DNA of 64,000 nucleotides from Gordionus sp. m RMFG-2023 (GCF_954871325.1 NC_088775.1:5443475-5507474); one strand, 5' to 3'; numbered from the stretch's first letter, positions 13,901-26,066 are shown. Program-made: numbers and translations. The notes: generated from the letters alone by a model not told the origin.

Positions 13901-16900
13901 TTGTGCTTAGTTGTAGAATGTATATTTGCTAAGCTTGCCGAATAATTTTATTTGATATTTTCATCTTGGTTTCCAATCTCTTACTAATCTAATAACAATC
14001 ATATTCTATAAGTTTAAGAAGTTTAATAATAAATTCCAGGGATGCGCAATTTTGATTTATTAGATATTTTGTCAAAATTTTTAATTTTTCGTAACTTAGG
14101 TCAGGAAAAGAAGCCTACACCTATAGATAATTTTCGAAATAAACAGTAAAATAAATAAAAATAATATTACTTGCGGATCGCAAACAGAAAATAGTAAGGC
14201 AAGTTTTTTTTAAACATATTTTTTTCTTAAGTAAAAATAATTACCTAATTATCATTACCATTTAACTATTTAATGCGTTTATATTTCACTTGTAAAAAAT
14301 AATGTCAAGTTGAATGTATGTCCTCTTTTATTTCTGGAGATAAACTTTTGTTAAATTTAGAAAGAAAAATTAATCCTTCTAGGAGATCCGATTCATAGTT
14401 TGAAAGTTCGAGATAATGCTTTTTAATTCTTTTTTTCAAACTTATTAATTAGATATTTATTAAAGGCAGATATGCTTTAGAGCATAATTAATATACTATG
14501 CCATCTGGTTGAGAGTGGCATTTTATTATCATTATTGGAATTCGCCAATTAGAAAACGGGTGCCCGGATATGGATCAGTGCTATCAACATATAACATATC
14601 CAATGAAGATCTATTGAATTTAGGCATTTTCGGGGATGCCGTTATACAAATACAAGAGTGATGTTGATTAATCATTGGAACAAAAAATGTATAAAAAATA
14701 TAAAAAAAATTTTTTAATTTATGCTCCAATGGTGATTTTCATAACCGACGGCGTTTGCGGCATGATCAAAATATATAGGCAGCCAGCCTGTGCATAGGTT
14801 TATATATATAAGTATAAGGTTAATAAATTTTATTAATGTTTCTGTTATATATTTTTATGAGATATAAATATGTACATTACAACATAATTGTCTTAAATTC
14901 ATGAGGTAAATAGGAAGGGGATTTTTGAAAAAAAAAATATTAAACATTGCTGGATTTTAAATTATTACGTGTTTTTGACTGTCTTTGAAAGATGCATCAT
15001 TGTAGGTAGGGGTAGAGTTTTCTCTGGGCGATGATTCTTCTGATCAAAACTATCACCAAAAAATGGATCAGGCTTAGTCTGAAATATTTTTTTTTAAATT
15101 TATTTTTCAGATAAAAATTGAAATAAATAATTCGTAATTTTTTTTTACAAAATCTAATTCAAAAAATTAAATAAAGCTCACCTGTAGTAAAAAAGAAGAA
15201 GTTTCTTGGTAAATATTCTATCTATCCCTATGTTAGAAAAAAAACAATAATTCTTGAGTGGCGTTTGACTTGCCATTTCACTGCAATTCATTAATAATTA
15301 TTTCGAAGCTTGATATATATTTCGACGAAAAGGGCCCAATGACGATTTGGACAATAAATATAGGGAAAGGGCCAAAATTGAAAATTATTGAAAATGTTCT
15401 GCGGTTTTGTCTAATTTTAAGTTTTTAAAAAATTGAGGGACTTCAAGTTCAACCCGAAAAAGGAGCCAACATAAATGGAGCCAAAATAGGGATCTGATCA
15501 CCTTGTAAAGGTTTTATAATTATGTTTTATAGTGTTTCCAAATTACTTGGTCAGCTGAGCCGAAGTTGAGATCTGATATCTTCCGATTCATGACACTTAA
15601 TTTATCCTTCAGCGTCTGTATGGATCTCTCGAGAGCGAGCTTTTTAGCGGCATCCTCGGGTGACATTTTATCTATACCAGTTTCATTTATACCCGTATTT
15701 GATGTTATTATTTCCAACAAGTTATCCTTCGATCCTAAAATATGCAAACAATGATTGTAATGTATGATGGATACCCATTAATGTTACATTGATTAAAAAT
15801 TCGTTTTAATAAATAAAATGAATGCTGATAATTAGATTGGCATCTGTCACTTCTATAAAAACGCAAACAATTGTGTTTTTTTTTATCTTTATTCCTCTAC
15901 ACTCGACAAAAAAGTCCCAATTTTAACATGAATTCTAAAAGGTTACAGTGTAATCGAGGACAATAATTGTTTCACGAAAAGCGAATATTCTTGGAACTTC
16001 CTTGAAATAAATTTAAGGATTATACATATTTTTAAAGAACTTAATATAGTTAAACAATTTTTTGCAAATAGACAGAAAAAATAAATAGTGATTTTTATGC
16101 TTGAAAATATCATTTAAAAAGTAAAGGTGACAGATTTTTCATCAAATTTTACTCAAAAATGCTAAAAATCTTTCTTTAAAAAATCTTTTATAAGCAATTT
16201 TAATGCATAAATATATTTTCTAGATGAAATCAAAACTTTTTCAAAAAAAAACAAAATTCAAACTCTTGTATCATAGATATTCAGGCCAACCCTAGAACCC
16301 GACTCGTTATTGGGCCGTATAATGATGCCATTAAATTTTTTTTAAAAAATCCAGGTGGAGCTTAAAAATAAATTAGAAAAGCGGGTTAGACCTAAAAAAA
16401 ATTAACAGACCGAGATTTATTTTTATCAATTAAGATTGTAAAATCCATACACTTCCTTTCCATACAGTTTACAAAATATTAGCAAAAATAATTTTAAAAG
16501 TGAATAAAATAATTACTGGGCATACAACCAAGTTTTTTTTTAAAAAAACCAGAGTTTTATCAAAAAATTATATTTTATCTAAAAAAAAAAAATTTTTAAG
16601 CAATTTGTTACAAATAAATCTTTTGTAATCTTCATGCTAAAAAAATGAAATCAAAAAATTTGAAAGATTTTCTTCAGAGTTTAAATAATAATTATTTCAA
16701 TTTTAATTATCTCTTTAGTTATGATATGCTAATTATTTCTTAAATTTTATTTTATATTATGTTGTCCTTAACATTATTTTTATATAAAAAAATTATTTTT
16801 TTTATATAACATATATTAAGCAAGACCATAAATTGTGGTATAAAATAAATTATACAATATTAAGAGTAAATTTTATCTCCTTCTTGAATTTTAGTGTTGT

Positions 16901-19900
16901 TAAAAAACGCCCGATTTGGGTTCATTTTTAGAAACGGCCTTATTAAGATTTTAGCCAATATAATATAATGTATGCCTCGAGATTTGCCAAATAGAGATCA
17001 GAATCTTTCTCTTATCTATGAACAAAATCTGCTTACATAATACTATTTAAGCTAAAATCTTAATTGGGCCGTTTTAAAAAATCAACCCAGATTTAAGCTT
17101 TCAAAAAACGCTTATCGCATTGCAAAAATAAATAATCCCTACAAAATTCGAATTTTTTTTTTTCAATTGTAGTAACTCACCGTATCCAAACGAAGATAAA
17201 ACATCTCTAGCTTTCGTTTTATTCCTATGTAAATTGTTCAAGTGGCCGTCTAATTGCTTTGAAGATAATACATTAATCAACAATAAATTAATAAAATCGA
17301 TTGTATATAAATCAAGGCTTTTATTTTATTATTTTCGAATTTAATACGATTTATCCTAGGACCTCCATCGGAAACTTATCTAGCGTTGTTAGGTGGCTCG
17401 ACTTAACCGATTTATAAAAACGGCTAACTCAGGATTTATGCCAAAAGTATGCTTAGAGTTTGCCGACAGGAAAGAGAGGGTTTGGACACATATAATGGCG
17501 AAATTCGAAATAATAATAATATTTTGATATAAGCCTTTTATAAAAATGGTTAAAATCTTAATTTAACCATTAAACATCGGCTAAATTGAGCCGTTAAACA
17601 ACATATGAGTCTTACCCGAAGGTAATTTCTATACCACATATTGTTGTAGTGTATCAACAATTATTATCCTTAACAATTTCAAAACGAATTATCCATGTTT
17701 TTATTATCTTATCAAAGAATAAATATAGGATCTTTTATCATTTAAAACTGAAAACTTTGCGTGTAAATCAATATTTTCATATTTTTAAAATAATATTCGT
17801 ATTAGCGCTTATTACAAAGCTAAAATAATATTTATTTTTAAAGTAATACCTCTAGCTGAGATTTCAGAGAATTGACGTTATTTTCAACAAGCCTGGTTTT
17901 ATCGATTATTCCATTTTGATTTTCCTTGAGCTTCGAAGCCGTGTTTTGGGTTTCTTTTAATGTTTGTTTCATGTTACATATTTTTTCTTCCTTTTTTAAA
18001 ATTTATTTTTTTAAAAAAAAAATAAAACTTAATTTTTGACATTCTTAGAAAAATTTAAGATAAGGAATGGGGGGGGGGAGAGTCTTTAAGATATTTATCT
18101 TGTTCATAATGTTTCTCGTTCCCAGGTTTACTCTGATGGACCAGTTTGCCCGTTACTCCCATTTTTATGATCTTAAGTATTCATTGGAGAGATCTACTCG
18201 GTTGATAACTTAGGATAGCCTTGGTTAGAGGTATATTAAGATTATATTCGTGTTATTTAGCTGTTAGCCTTTGCAAAATCATTTCCAATTATCATAAATT
18301 ATAGAATATTTACTTATAAACGTTTCCAGATACAACATTTAAATTATAAATATATATTATAATAAGCTAATGATTTATTAGCCCCCCTTTGGCATTCCCT
18401 GACCAACGATTTCAAGGGTAATGGTATGATTTTTTTTTTTTAAATATATTTAAAAAAACCATATTTTGAATGTCGCAATCTAAATCTTTCTCTTTGGTCT
18501 TAAGCAAGCATAATGTCTCTTTCTCCCTTTTGGTAGTTGAGGTCAGTTCCTTGAGCCTTTTATCCAGCAAGTCCTGCTTCATTTGTTTCTCGAGCTCAAG
18601 TCTTGAAGCCTATATATTTATAAATTTTTTCTAAATGTTTAAAACCAAATATTAAATTAAGAACTGTCTTTATTAAAAAAAATATGATAAAACATTATTT
18701 CTAACAGGGCTCGGGAAGATATATAAAAAATAAATAATTTTTTTGGAATGTCGGTATACAAATATAATTCAAAATATTAACAAAAAAATAGAATTTTATT
18801 TTAAAAAAAATATATAAATATTAATAAATTGATTAATAATAAAGGCTCTCAATATTTCCTATTTAATATAATTTAATCAATAATGATCATTAAACAATCC
18901 AAATCCTTATTTAATTTTATAATAACTCCTCCCCATTAAAACCCAAAACCGTCGCGATGCCCACCCAAAAATTCATAAAGCACAGCGTCCAATCAAAAAA
19001 CGAGATCCAACCAATACTTCAAATCCTTTCCGATGGACAATGTCACTAATTATTGGCTCTACTTTATATTCCTACACCGGAGAGTGTTTATGAATTGTTT
19101 GAAATTTGTGAAGAATGGTACAATTATAATATTTTTATTGGCTTGATTGTGTTACAAATATGGATGTGTATTTTAATCCCGGGAAAAGGGATGAAGCGAT
19201 GAAAGAGTCACACTTCAAAGATGGAAGGGCATAATGGAGAGTGGGATACGATGTGTCGGATAACGTGGTTACATGTATAGGAATTGATTAAAAAGATCGA
19301 CCGATAGTGATGTCGGAGAGTTAAATAGACAGGAAATGATAAATACCCGATAGAGGGAGACCGGTAGATGACCCGTGATTGATATCTCTGGTAATGTTGT
19401 TAATAACGGTCCGATTAAGATTTTAGATAAATAATATTATGTAAGCACAGTGATTTGGCAAATTGATACCCAAGATTTTCTGTCAACTATGAGGAAAATC
19501 TTTAAGCTCACATAATGTTATTTTGATTCTCATCTTAATCGGGCTTTTTAACAACAGTAATCTCTGGAGCCGCAGGGAAGAGGGAAGGAGCGACAACGTC
19601 ATCAGATGAGAATAATTGGGAGACGGAAACACCAGTCGGTTTGGGAATAACAGTTGGAGCCGTCAATTAGCGACGATAACGCGTGGGAAGCAAGACCGTA
19701 TATCCCCATTGGAGAAGATTTGTGGTTGGATCTCGTTTTTTTTTCGGGACGCTGAGCTCAATAAATCATTGGGAGAGCGGTGCGAATGTTTTGGGAGATT
19801 TAAATGGGGTGGAGTTGTCGTAAGTAAGATATAAAATTTATATAAGGATTTTTAATTTTATTCGTAGCGGCTAATTGTTTTATTGGATTGTTTAATGATC

Positions 19901-22900
19901 ATTATATCGATTAAATTATATTATTTGTTTATTAATAAAGAAATAAAAATAATTTTTAACTTTCTTCTTGAATTCGATAGATTCTTAAAAAAAATTCAAG
20001 CATAAGTAAAAGTAAGGTAAGGCATCAACTTCAGGGTTTGCCTGTATACATATAATTATTTTAATGGCCCCTGGCTCCATTTTATTATCGATTCACTAAT
20101 TGTCAGATCGAAGTTTGTATTCATTAAAAAAAAGAATTTAATGAAGGCAACGAAAACTTTTTAGGGTTATTTTATGAAAATTTTTTTCGGGGTTCATGGG
20201 TGAGTCGTCTTATGATAAGGAAAAGTTACACAAGTTAAAATGTTGTATTAAATAACGGAAAGGGCTGACATGATCACGTGATAATTTAAGTATAAAAAAA
20301 ATGGGGTTGGGTGGTGGATAATAACATATTTTTTAAAAAACCTCCTTCGATTGTAAAAGTTTGATTTTCTCCATATCGTTTCTTCTTTCAGATTCCTTTT
20401 GACGTTCCAAAACCAATTCCATCTCTTGTTGTTGCTTTTTCTCCTGCTCCATTCTTGATAATCATATTTTTAATAATATAATATTCATTTTAAATTTATT
20501 AAGCATCTCGTTTTTTATTTGGATATTAATACTTTTTCTATTTAAAAAAAATATATAAATTTGTATAATAACTAAAATTAAAACATATTAATAATCAACA
20601 TTAATTATAATTTAAGAAGAAAAAAATATATATATATGGTGTTCCTAGTGTTGTTAAATTATCTAACTTTGACCATCTCTATTGTGGCTTAGTCAAGCTT
20701 TTAGCTTAAAAAATTGAATTAAGCTTCTAAGCTGAGTCTCAACTTGAAGATTGATTTGAATTTTTTTGGGTAAATACCAGAGTTGTTAAAGGATCTAGAT
20801 ACTAAAGGATCTAGATATAAAAATGTGGTATCTGTATCTAGATAGATTCTTGATTAAAATATCTGTATCTAGATATTATTTTGGACAATGTATCTGTATC
20901 TAGATCCATTTAAAAAGTATCTTTTAACAACTCTGGTAAATACATAGCTACACTGTTTTATAGTTGACTAAAGTTAGGCATTTTAACAACACTAGACAAA
21001 TCAACATGAATTTCAAGCTGACTCCACTCAGATTTTTTTCTAAAATTTTCACTAATTTGTATATATTAAAACTTAGGCAAAAAAAATACAATTTTAGCCT
21101 CCATGACCAAACAGCGGCCAAGACATGGGCCTCTGAAGGTCAAAAAAGTGGCGCCATTCTGGGCAAAATACTCTTCTTTTAATTTTGGATATAATTGCGC
21201 TAGATGCGTCATTTAAATCTCTTTGTGTAGCCTAATGGTAGGCCTCGCTATATATAGCTAATTATCATTTTTAAAAAAATCCAAATGTCAAAAATTAAAG
21301 TTGGGCCGAGCTCAGGTTCAGGAGATATGGCATTTTAATCGTTAATCTTATAAAAATCCGCCATAATATTGCAATTATTTAAGCTAGTCTTTTAAATATT
21401 TTATGTACATAAATCGGAGACCTGCATGCCTGGCCCGGATACACGGGCCGGGACGTATTTTAATTTTTTAGACATAACCCAAGCCAAGCCTTAAATTTTT
21501 TTTTAAAAAAAAATATCCGGGGCAGGCTGGGCCGTATATTTTAAAATTAAATATTTTAAATAGCCATTAGCTATAAAAATTAAAAATAAATGAAATATAT
21601 ATTTATTTTTTTTAAATAGGCTGGGGCCGAAATGGGCCTAAGAAATACTTCCTTGCATGGTTACCCATAACAAATCATTAACGATAAATTTAAAATTATA
21701 AAAATTTTAAGCGCAAATTCAATTCAACTGAAATACAAGAGATGCACAGGCCTTGGGCTCAATGCTTTTGAAAGTATAAATTACCTTATGTTTTAATAAA
21801 TAATAATTAGGCTCAAATTTGATTCAGCTTACAAGCAAAATTATTCTATATAATAAGAAAGCGACTCACGAAGCCAAAATTAAAAAGAACAGAGATGAGG
21901 ATGATTAAATGGATGTGTGGGGTATCTCTGAGAAAGAGAAAAACTAGCAAGGAATTGCAAGCAAGATTGGGTATAGAAATGATTGGAGTGGTAATGCGAT
22001 AAAATAGACTTAGATGGTTTGTGCATGTGGAAAGTATGACAAAAGATGAGGGGTAAAGAGATGCACATTATTGGAAGTAGGAGGATCAAGATCTAGAGGA
22101 AGGCCCAAGATGACGTGGACAAATGTGATAGCAGTGGATATGAGAAGCATGAATCTTACAAATATTGATTGTCTACAATACCACATCAATAAGTAGATTA
22201 ACCACCAATCTCATTTAATTAACTTATAAAATTTATAAATTAAAGTTACATTGTATAAAGATTTTTTAAAAAATCATTCTTGAAGGAGTTGAAATTTTTT
22301 TTTTCTTTATTACTTATTTAAAATATTAAATAAATCACAATCTATCATATTCACAAGAGAAAACATAACTGGATCAGCTGTTCAATCACTTGGTATCGCA
22401 TTCACCATAAAAAGCAGGCTGAGTTGTGGATGGCTCACCCCCCCCCCCCAATTGTAAAACATTCCTTCACACGAACTAACTGTCAGTTAGCGTACAATCA
22501 CGATCCTTTTTTAAATTGTTGATATTTTTTTGATCAACCAACCAAAATTGCTTTTATAAATTTGCATTTAAAAAATAGTAGTATATACATATTTATCTCC
22601 TGGTTATGTCTATTTAATGTATTATTATAAATTTGTTTATCCTAATCTCTTTCCACATAACGATATAATTTATTATCTATACGAAATGAAGAAAATAAAA
22701 CTTTATGAGCCTTTGGGCCTCTACTTCGTGAGCCTCTTTCCGTTGTCGTTCCTGTCTCTCTTCGGCCTCCGCTCTTTGCAGGGCAGATCGTTTTTGTTCT
22801 AATATAGCTGCTCCCATGTCAAAATTTTCTCTCCTTTTATCCTCGAACGTAACTACGTTTTTAATATATTTTATTTATTATAAATTTTGTGTTAAGAAAA

Positions 22901-25900
22901 ATATAGAAACAAGAAGAAATAAAAAATTATACTATGCAGTAAAACTCGTCTACTTTGGGCTCTTCATAATTAGGGCAACTCCCTAATTTGAATCAAATTC
23001 CTATATACACTGTGTATTAGAAGATGTTTTTGATAAACTGTCTAACTAATTTGGCAAAAAGTAGGTCCCAAAGGTGCTAAAATTAGACAGGTTTTACTAA
23101 TAAAATAAAAAATTACTGTTATAAAAGAAGGTAGAGAGGGGGTGGGGATGTTATAATCTAGAAAAAACAGAATTGAATCCCTAAAAAGAAATACTTTGGC
23201 CTCCAATGCTTGAATTCCTATTTTATGAGTAAGAGTTTTGAAGAAAAAAAAAGAATATGTTGAGAGCAAATTGTCCACTGGTGGATATTGAAGAAAAAAA
23301 AATGAAGTTTCGGTGTTTTGATTTATTCCTCCTTTTTTTGTTTCTGCTAGAGTAAAGGTTATATTGACATATGCGGGAAAAGTGGTTAAGCAAATCGGTT
23401 AAAAAGCTTATATCCATACATTTCTGGTTCTTACCATTCTCCCATCCCCCTTAGTTCCATTTTGAAAATACGAAATTTATTAATTTGATGATATTTATTA
23501 TATATTCTCGAAATTAATATAGATAAGGGATGTATAATCTTATTTTAAATATTCTAAATAGTTTTAGCCCTCATAATAACGTTGTTAAACGCCTTAATTT
23601 GAGCTGATTTTTTAAAAACAGCTGACTCAATATTTTATTAAAAAGAAAATAACGTGAGTCTGAAGATTCGGCTCATAGACGGCACAAAGGTTTGGATATC
23701 TATTAGCAAACTATGAAAGCTTTGGCAACATTTTTCTGGCTAAAATCTTGAGTTAGCCGTTTTAAAAAAATTGGCTCAAATAGAGCCATTTAACAACACT
23801 ACCTCATAACTCTCTAATATATTTCTGCCAGATTATTATGGTGAAATGTACACTCAGATCAATTTTTCAGAAGTATAATTTTTTTTTAAAAAAAAATATC
23901 ATGCTCTTTGGCAAAAAATATAAGATAATTGGACAAAATTTTTTTTGAAATTTTCAGATATTATACTAAATATTATAACTTTTTTGAAAACTGCAAAATA
24001 GATTTTTAGAACGTGGATATAGAATCTTGTAATAATTATAGTATATCATGAATGGAAAAAAAAGGATGATTTAGGTTTTATGTCCAAGGGACCTTGAATT
24101 TCCCAATTTTAATAAACGTTGTTTGTTTGCAAGTGAATGTTGTAGTATCCCATACAAAGTGTAGACCATGAAAAAATATATTGCCATTCCAATATACCTT
24201 GATATTAATTGTGAAAACGTCATTTATTTAGTCAAAAAATGTATGTTTTTTATTTTCTTATATTACTCTATGTTGAAGGTAATCTAGATCAAAAAATTGG
24301 TCAATAATTCAATGATAATGATTAGTCATATGACTTAAGGAATATATTTCTGGCAAATTTATCGTGCTTAAGGGTAATTGTAAAATTAGTCTGATTTTTT
24401 ATATCCAAAATCGTGTGTAGAATAAAAAAAAAGATATTAATGTAATGCATTGCTGGATTGATAGGAAAATAATTTAAGACAAATGAAGATAGTAAGAGGT
24501 TAGGATAGATAAGGTGGGGGTAAAGCATGAGGATGATATGTAAATTCAAATTGTAATCTGGGTTATAATGGCCTAGGGAATATGGTAAAGTAAAATATCT
24601 ATAGAAATAAATATTAAGAGTTTAAAGTAAATGAAGATGAGGGGTAAAGAATTTTTGGTGGAGTAACTAGGGCTAGAAACAAAATAAAGGTTTTGAATTT
24701 TAAAAACAAAAAATTAAATTTCAAAAACAATAAGTTTTGAACTTCAAATATAATTTTTTGAATATTTTATAGCAATTTTCTTTTATAAAAATTAGGTTTT
24801 TTTAAAAAATATCTATAATTATGAAATAAATTTTTGTTCATGTTTTATTATTACAAGATTGTGTATAAAATTAAAAATATTATTTAATAATATATTTAAC
24901 AAGGCTGACAGTATCACACTACATCAACAACTGATTAATTATAATCTTATTATTGTTTTTACATACATGGTTGTTTGATTTGAGTGTTTGTTGATTGAGT
25001 ATTGTTATTTAATTTGTATGATGGTGGAAGCATATCAGAAGACAGCTTATCAGGCAATTTGACCATACGTCCTGATTTATATTCTTCAGCTAAAAAATTA
25101 GCCAACATAAATTCCTCCAAATTTAACTTGCCATCTCCATCAATATCTGATAAATTCCTAATATTATAGGATTAAAATTTAGAGCAAAGTTATAATTACC
25201 ATATTTGAGCTAATATAGATTGAGGTAATTGACTTTGTAATAATATATCCTTTGCTTGTACACCTGATTATTCATATATAATTAATTAATAAAAAATTAC
25301 AATAATTTACCAGTTATATATCTAGTATTTTCTTTATCCAGTGTAATAAATACTTGATTATATCTTAATCGTGATTGAATAGGAATTGCCCAATCACATC
25401 CCACTGTCAGTAAATTATTTGTATTATTAGCAATAACATTATTATATGAACTTTAAATTTTTAGATTAAAAACAGTATCCATTTTATTTACTTGTTTTGA
25501 GAGTTGGGTATTATATTATCATATTTTTGAGGAATCATATTAAAAGCTTTGTTGGCTATATAGTATTTAAATTAGATAATTAAAATGTCTACCATATGAC
25601 ACATTCAAAGGAGGAGTTGGTAAATCTAATCCAGATAACTTCATATTTATTAAATGCATTGCTATACAAAACTCATTTTTATCTAGCATCCCATCTTTGT
25701 CTATATCTGACAAGTCCCTAGTAATAATATTATAAAATATACATGGAAATAGTTTACCATATACTAGCTAGTATCAAATTAGAAAATCCAGATTTGAGAA
25801 AAAATTGCTTTGCATTGATTCCTATAATTTATTATTTAAAAATTTTGGAATTAATAACCTGTTATTAATCCATTTATTGGAGTTAATTGAGAAAAATAAT

Positions 25901-26066
25901 CCTCGTATTTAATCCTATCTTCATCACTTATCAATATATCTTCTTCTAGACAATTATGAATGTTAAATTATATAAAATTATTACTTATATTTCTTCTAAC
26001 TGAATTAGGTAAAGATGTGTGATTTATGTATGGTTGTGATATATTATTGAGAATAATGTTACTCAT
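4938..26066 (-). CDS. ITSN: Intersectin, short form (EH-EH-coiled coil-5xSH3)
   Basis: Endocytic scaffold that links clathrin/AP-2 coats to dynamin and actin regulators. I assembled 28 exons, all GT-AG with matching phases, giving 3702 nt and 1233 aa (human ITSN1 short form: 1220): 26066-25985, 25945-25859, 25821-25758, 25717-25593, 25555-25492, 25450-25311, 25263-25200, 25157-24967, 22852-22702, 20453-20342, 18609-18460, 17990-17850, 17256-17181, 15734-15547, 15078-14969, 13096-13023, 12921-12736, 12203-12118, 10981-10869, 10638-10572, 9959-9795, 9103-8934, 8475-8276, 7713-7493, 7110-6976, 6917-6816, 6591-6493, 5276-4938. The protein ends in TGA after the fifth SH3 domain; no DH-PH-C2 tail follows before ERG28. 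Odd: introns 1-7 are 37-47 nt, while later ones reach 2.2 kb and are full of transposons. Exons 1-8 have almost no CpG; later exons are CpG-rich. A few donors (for example after exons 9 and 15) are non-consensus beyond GT. Confidence 0.93.
10150..10299. mobile_element. Decayed TAGTGTTGTTAAA-family element (right end clear)
   Basis: Lies in intersectin intron 20. The right end reads GTCGTTTAACAATACTA, and the interior shares the AAATATTGCCTAAGCCT stretch found in other copies. The left end is not recognisable. Confidence 0.5.
11094..11310. repeat. Cluster of GGCTAAGCC-type subterminal repeats
   Basis: In intersectin intron 18, many copies of GGCTAAGCCT and its complement are interleaved with T-rich spacers. 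The same motif fills both ends of the large palindromic element at 37181-40518, so this is probably a fragment of a relative. Confidence 0.5.
11524..11749. mobile_element. Complete small hAT-like element, TAGTGTTGTTAAA family
   Basis: 226 bp in intersectin intron 18. It starts TAGTGTTGTTAAATAG and ends CCGTTTAACAACACTA, flanked by a perfect 8-bp target duplication GTCATCAT. The inside is a near palindrome (two arms containing GCGGCTCA and ATTTCAATTTGAGCGGCT-like sequence). It has no coding capacity and is therefore non-autonomous. Confidence 0.85.
12736..15078 (-). other. ITSN: Intersectin exons 15-17: linker before SH3A
   Basis: About residues 546-668, low in conserved sequence and assigned by splice-phase continuity (phases 2, 1 and 1). 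Exon 15 carries [11 protein letters not shown], whose DPF tripeptide is a known class of AP-2 alpha-ear ligand. Exon 16 is proline/serine-rich (SPIKSPVG). Exon 17 is hydrophilic. These are the least certain exons of the model, although the total frame closes only when all three are included. Confidence 0.65.
13097..14968 (-). other. Intersectin intron 15, no supported gene
   Basis: 1.9 kb. It contains a GC-richer patch at 13440-13560 with inverted GGCGGCAT/ATGCCGC motifs and a minus-strand frame at 14532-14729 that I could not join to any gene. Nothing else is supported. Confidence 0.4.
16892..17110. mobile_element. TAGTGTTGTTAAA-family element, right end damaged
   Basis: In intersectin intron 13. 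The left end is TAGTGTTGTTAAAAAACG. The inner arms AAGATTTTAGCC and GGCTAAAATCTTAAT mirror each other. The right end fades before a terminal AACAACACTA can be found. Confidence 0.6.
17381..17605. mobile_element. TAGCGTTGTT...AACAACATA variant of the small hAT-like family
   Basis: In intersectin intron 12. The ends are TAGCGTTGTTAGGTGGCT and GAGCCGTTAAACAACATA. The inner arms (CGATTTATAAAAACGGCT and its diverged complement) match other family members. No target duplication is left, which suggests an older copy. Confidence 0.6.
18862..19926. mobile_element. Foldback element with long terminal inverted repeats
   Basis: About 1.07 kb in intersectin intron 10. The outer arms pair over more than 150 bp, for example TGATCATTAAACAATCCAA at the left against TTGGATTGTTTAATGATCA at the right, and ACGAGATCCAACCA against TGGTTGGATCTCGT further in. 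The inside is richer in G and C than its surroundings and has no recognisable transposase. A family-1 element is inserted at 19392-19559. The exact ends and target duplication are unclear. Confidence 0.65.
19392..19559. mobile_element. Small hAT-like element nested in the foldback element
   Basis: 168 bp with ends TAATGTTGTTAATAACGG and TTTTTAACAACAGTA, flanked by a perfect 8-bp duplication ATCTCTGG. It inserted after the surrounding foldback element. Confidence 0.75.
20646..20994. mobile_element. TAGTGTTGTTAAA-family element carrying a second element
   Basis: In intersectin intron 9. The ends are TAGTGTTGTTAAATTATC and CATTTTAACAACACTA. The target duplication is not preserved. A 158-bp element of a different family is inserted at 20778-20935. 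Confidence 0.7.
20778..20935. mobile_element. Small hAT-like element, CAGAGTTGTTAAA family (short copy)
   Basis: 158 bp with ends CAGAGTTGTTAAAGGATC and ATCTTTTAACAACTCTG, a perfect 8-bp duplication GTAAATAC, and an interior made of repeated TATCTGTATCTAGATA blocks. A longer relative lies at 55677-56071. Confidence 0.85.
21870..22195 (+). mobile_element. LINE fragment: C-terminal tail of a reverse transcriptase ORF
   Basis: The plus-strand conceptual translation shows the tail pattern of LINE-type endonuclease/reverse-transcriptase ORFs: [14 protein letters not shown], then a LGIEMIG segment, [16 protein letters not shown] and a final D-rich stretch. It has stops and at least one frame change. 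Only the 3-prime end is present, as expected from 5-prime-truncated retrotransposition. It lies antisense to intersectin, inside intron 9, and differs from the LINE at 58719. Confidence 0.7.
23577..23801. mobile_element. Small hAT-like element, family 1
   Basis: 225 bp in intersectin intron 8. The ends are TAACGTTGTTAAACGCC and GAGCCATTTAACAACACTA, with a perfect 8-bp duplication CCTCATAA. It is non-coding, with internal mirrored arms. Confidence 0.82.
24967..26066 (-). other. ITSN: Intersectin exons 1-8: the two EH domains
   Basis: EH1 (about residues 38-122) contains [15 protein letters not shown], the EF-hand-like loop [13 protein letters not shown] and [15 protein letters not shown]2 (about 160-255) contains [32 protein letters not shown] and [18 protein letters not shown]. 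Both keep the conserved W/L pocket context expected to bind NPF motifs in partners such as epsins. The seven introns here are only 37-47 nt, and I count 3 CpG in 817 coding bases. Confidence 0.92.

Larger units (their letters stand above)
15547..22852 (-). other. ITSN: Intersectin exons 9-14: KERQ-type coiled-coil region
   Basis: About residues 273-545. It opens with [20 protein letters not shown], the junction typical of intersectins, followed by Glu/Arg/Gln/Lys-rich helix, then the segments [16 protein letters not shown] and [20 protein letters not shown]. In intersectins this segment dimerises and binds Eps15 and SNAP-25-type partners. The introns between these exons are 0.5-2.2 kb and hold several transposon insertions. 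Confidence 0.88.

Noticed and set aside
14532-14729. Minus-strand 65-codon frame containing [18 protein letters not shown]
   Set aside because: It looks somewhat coding, but no acceptor and donor pair fits the phase between intersectin exons 15 and 16, and the model closes without it.
19616-19834. Plus-strand 72-codon frame
   Set aside because: Lies in the right arm of the foldback element and has no family resemblance.
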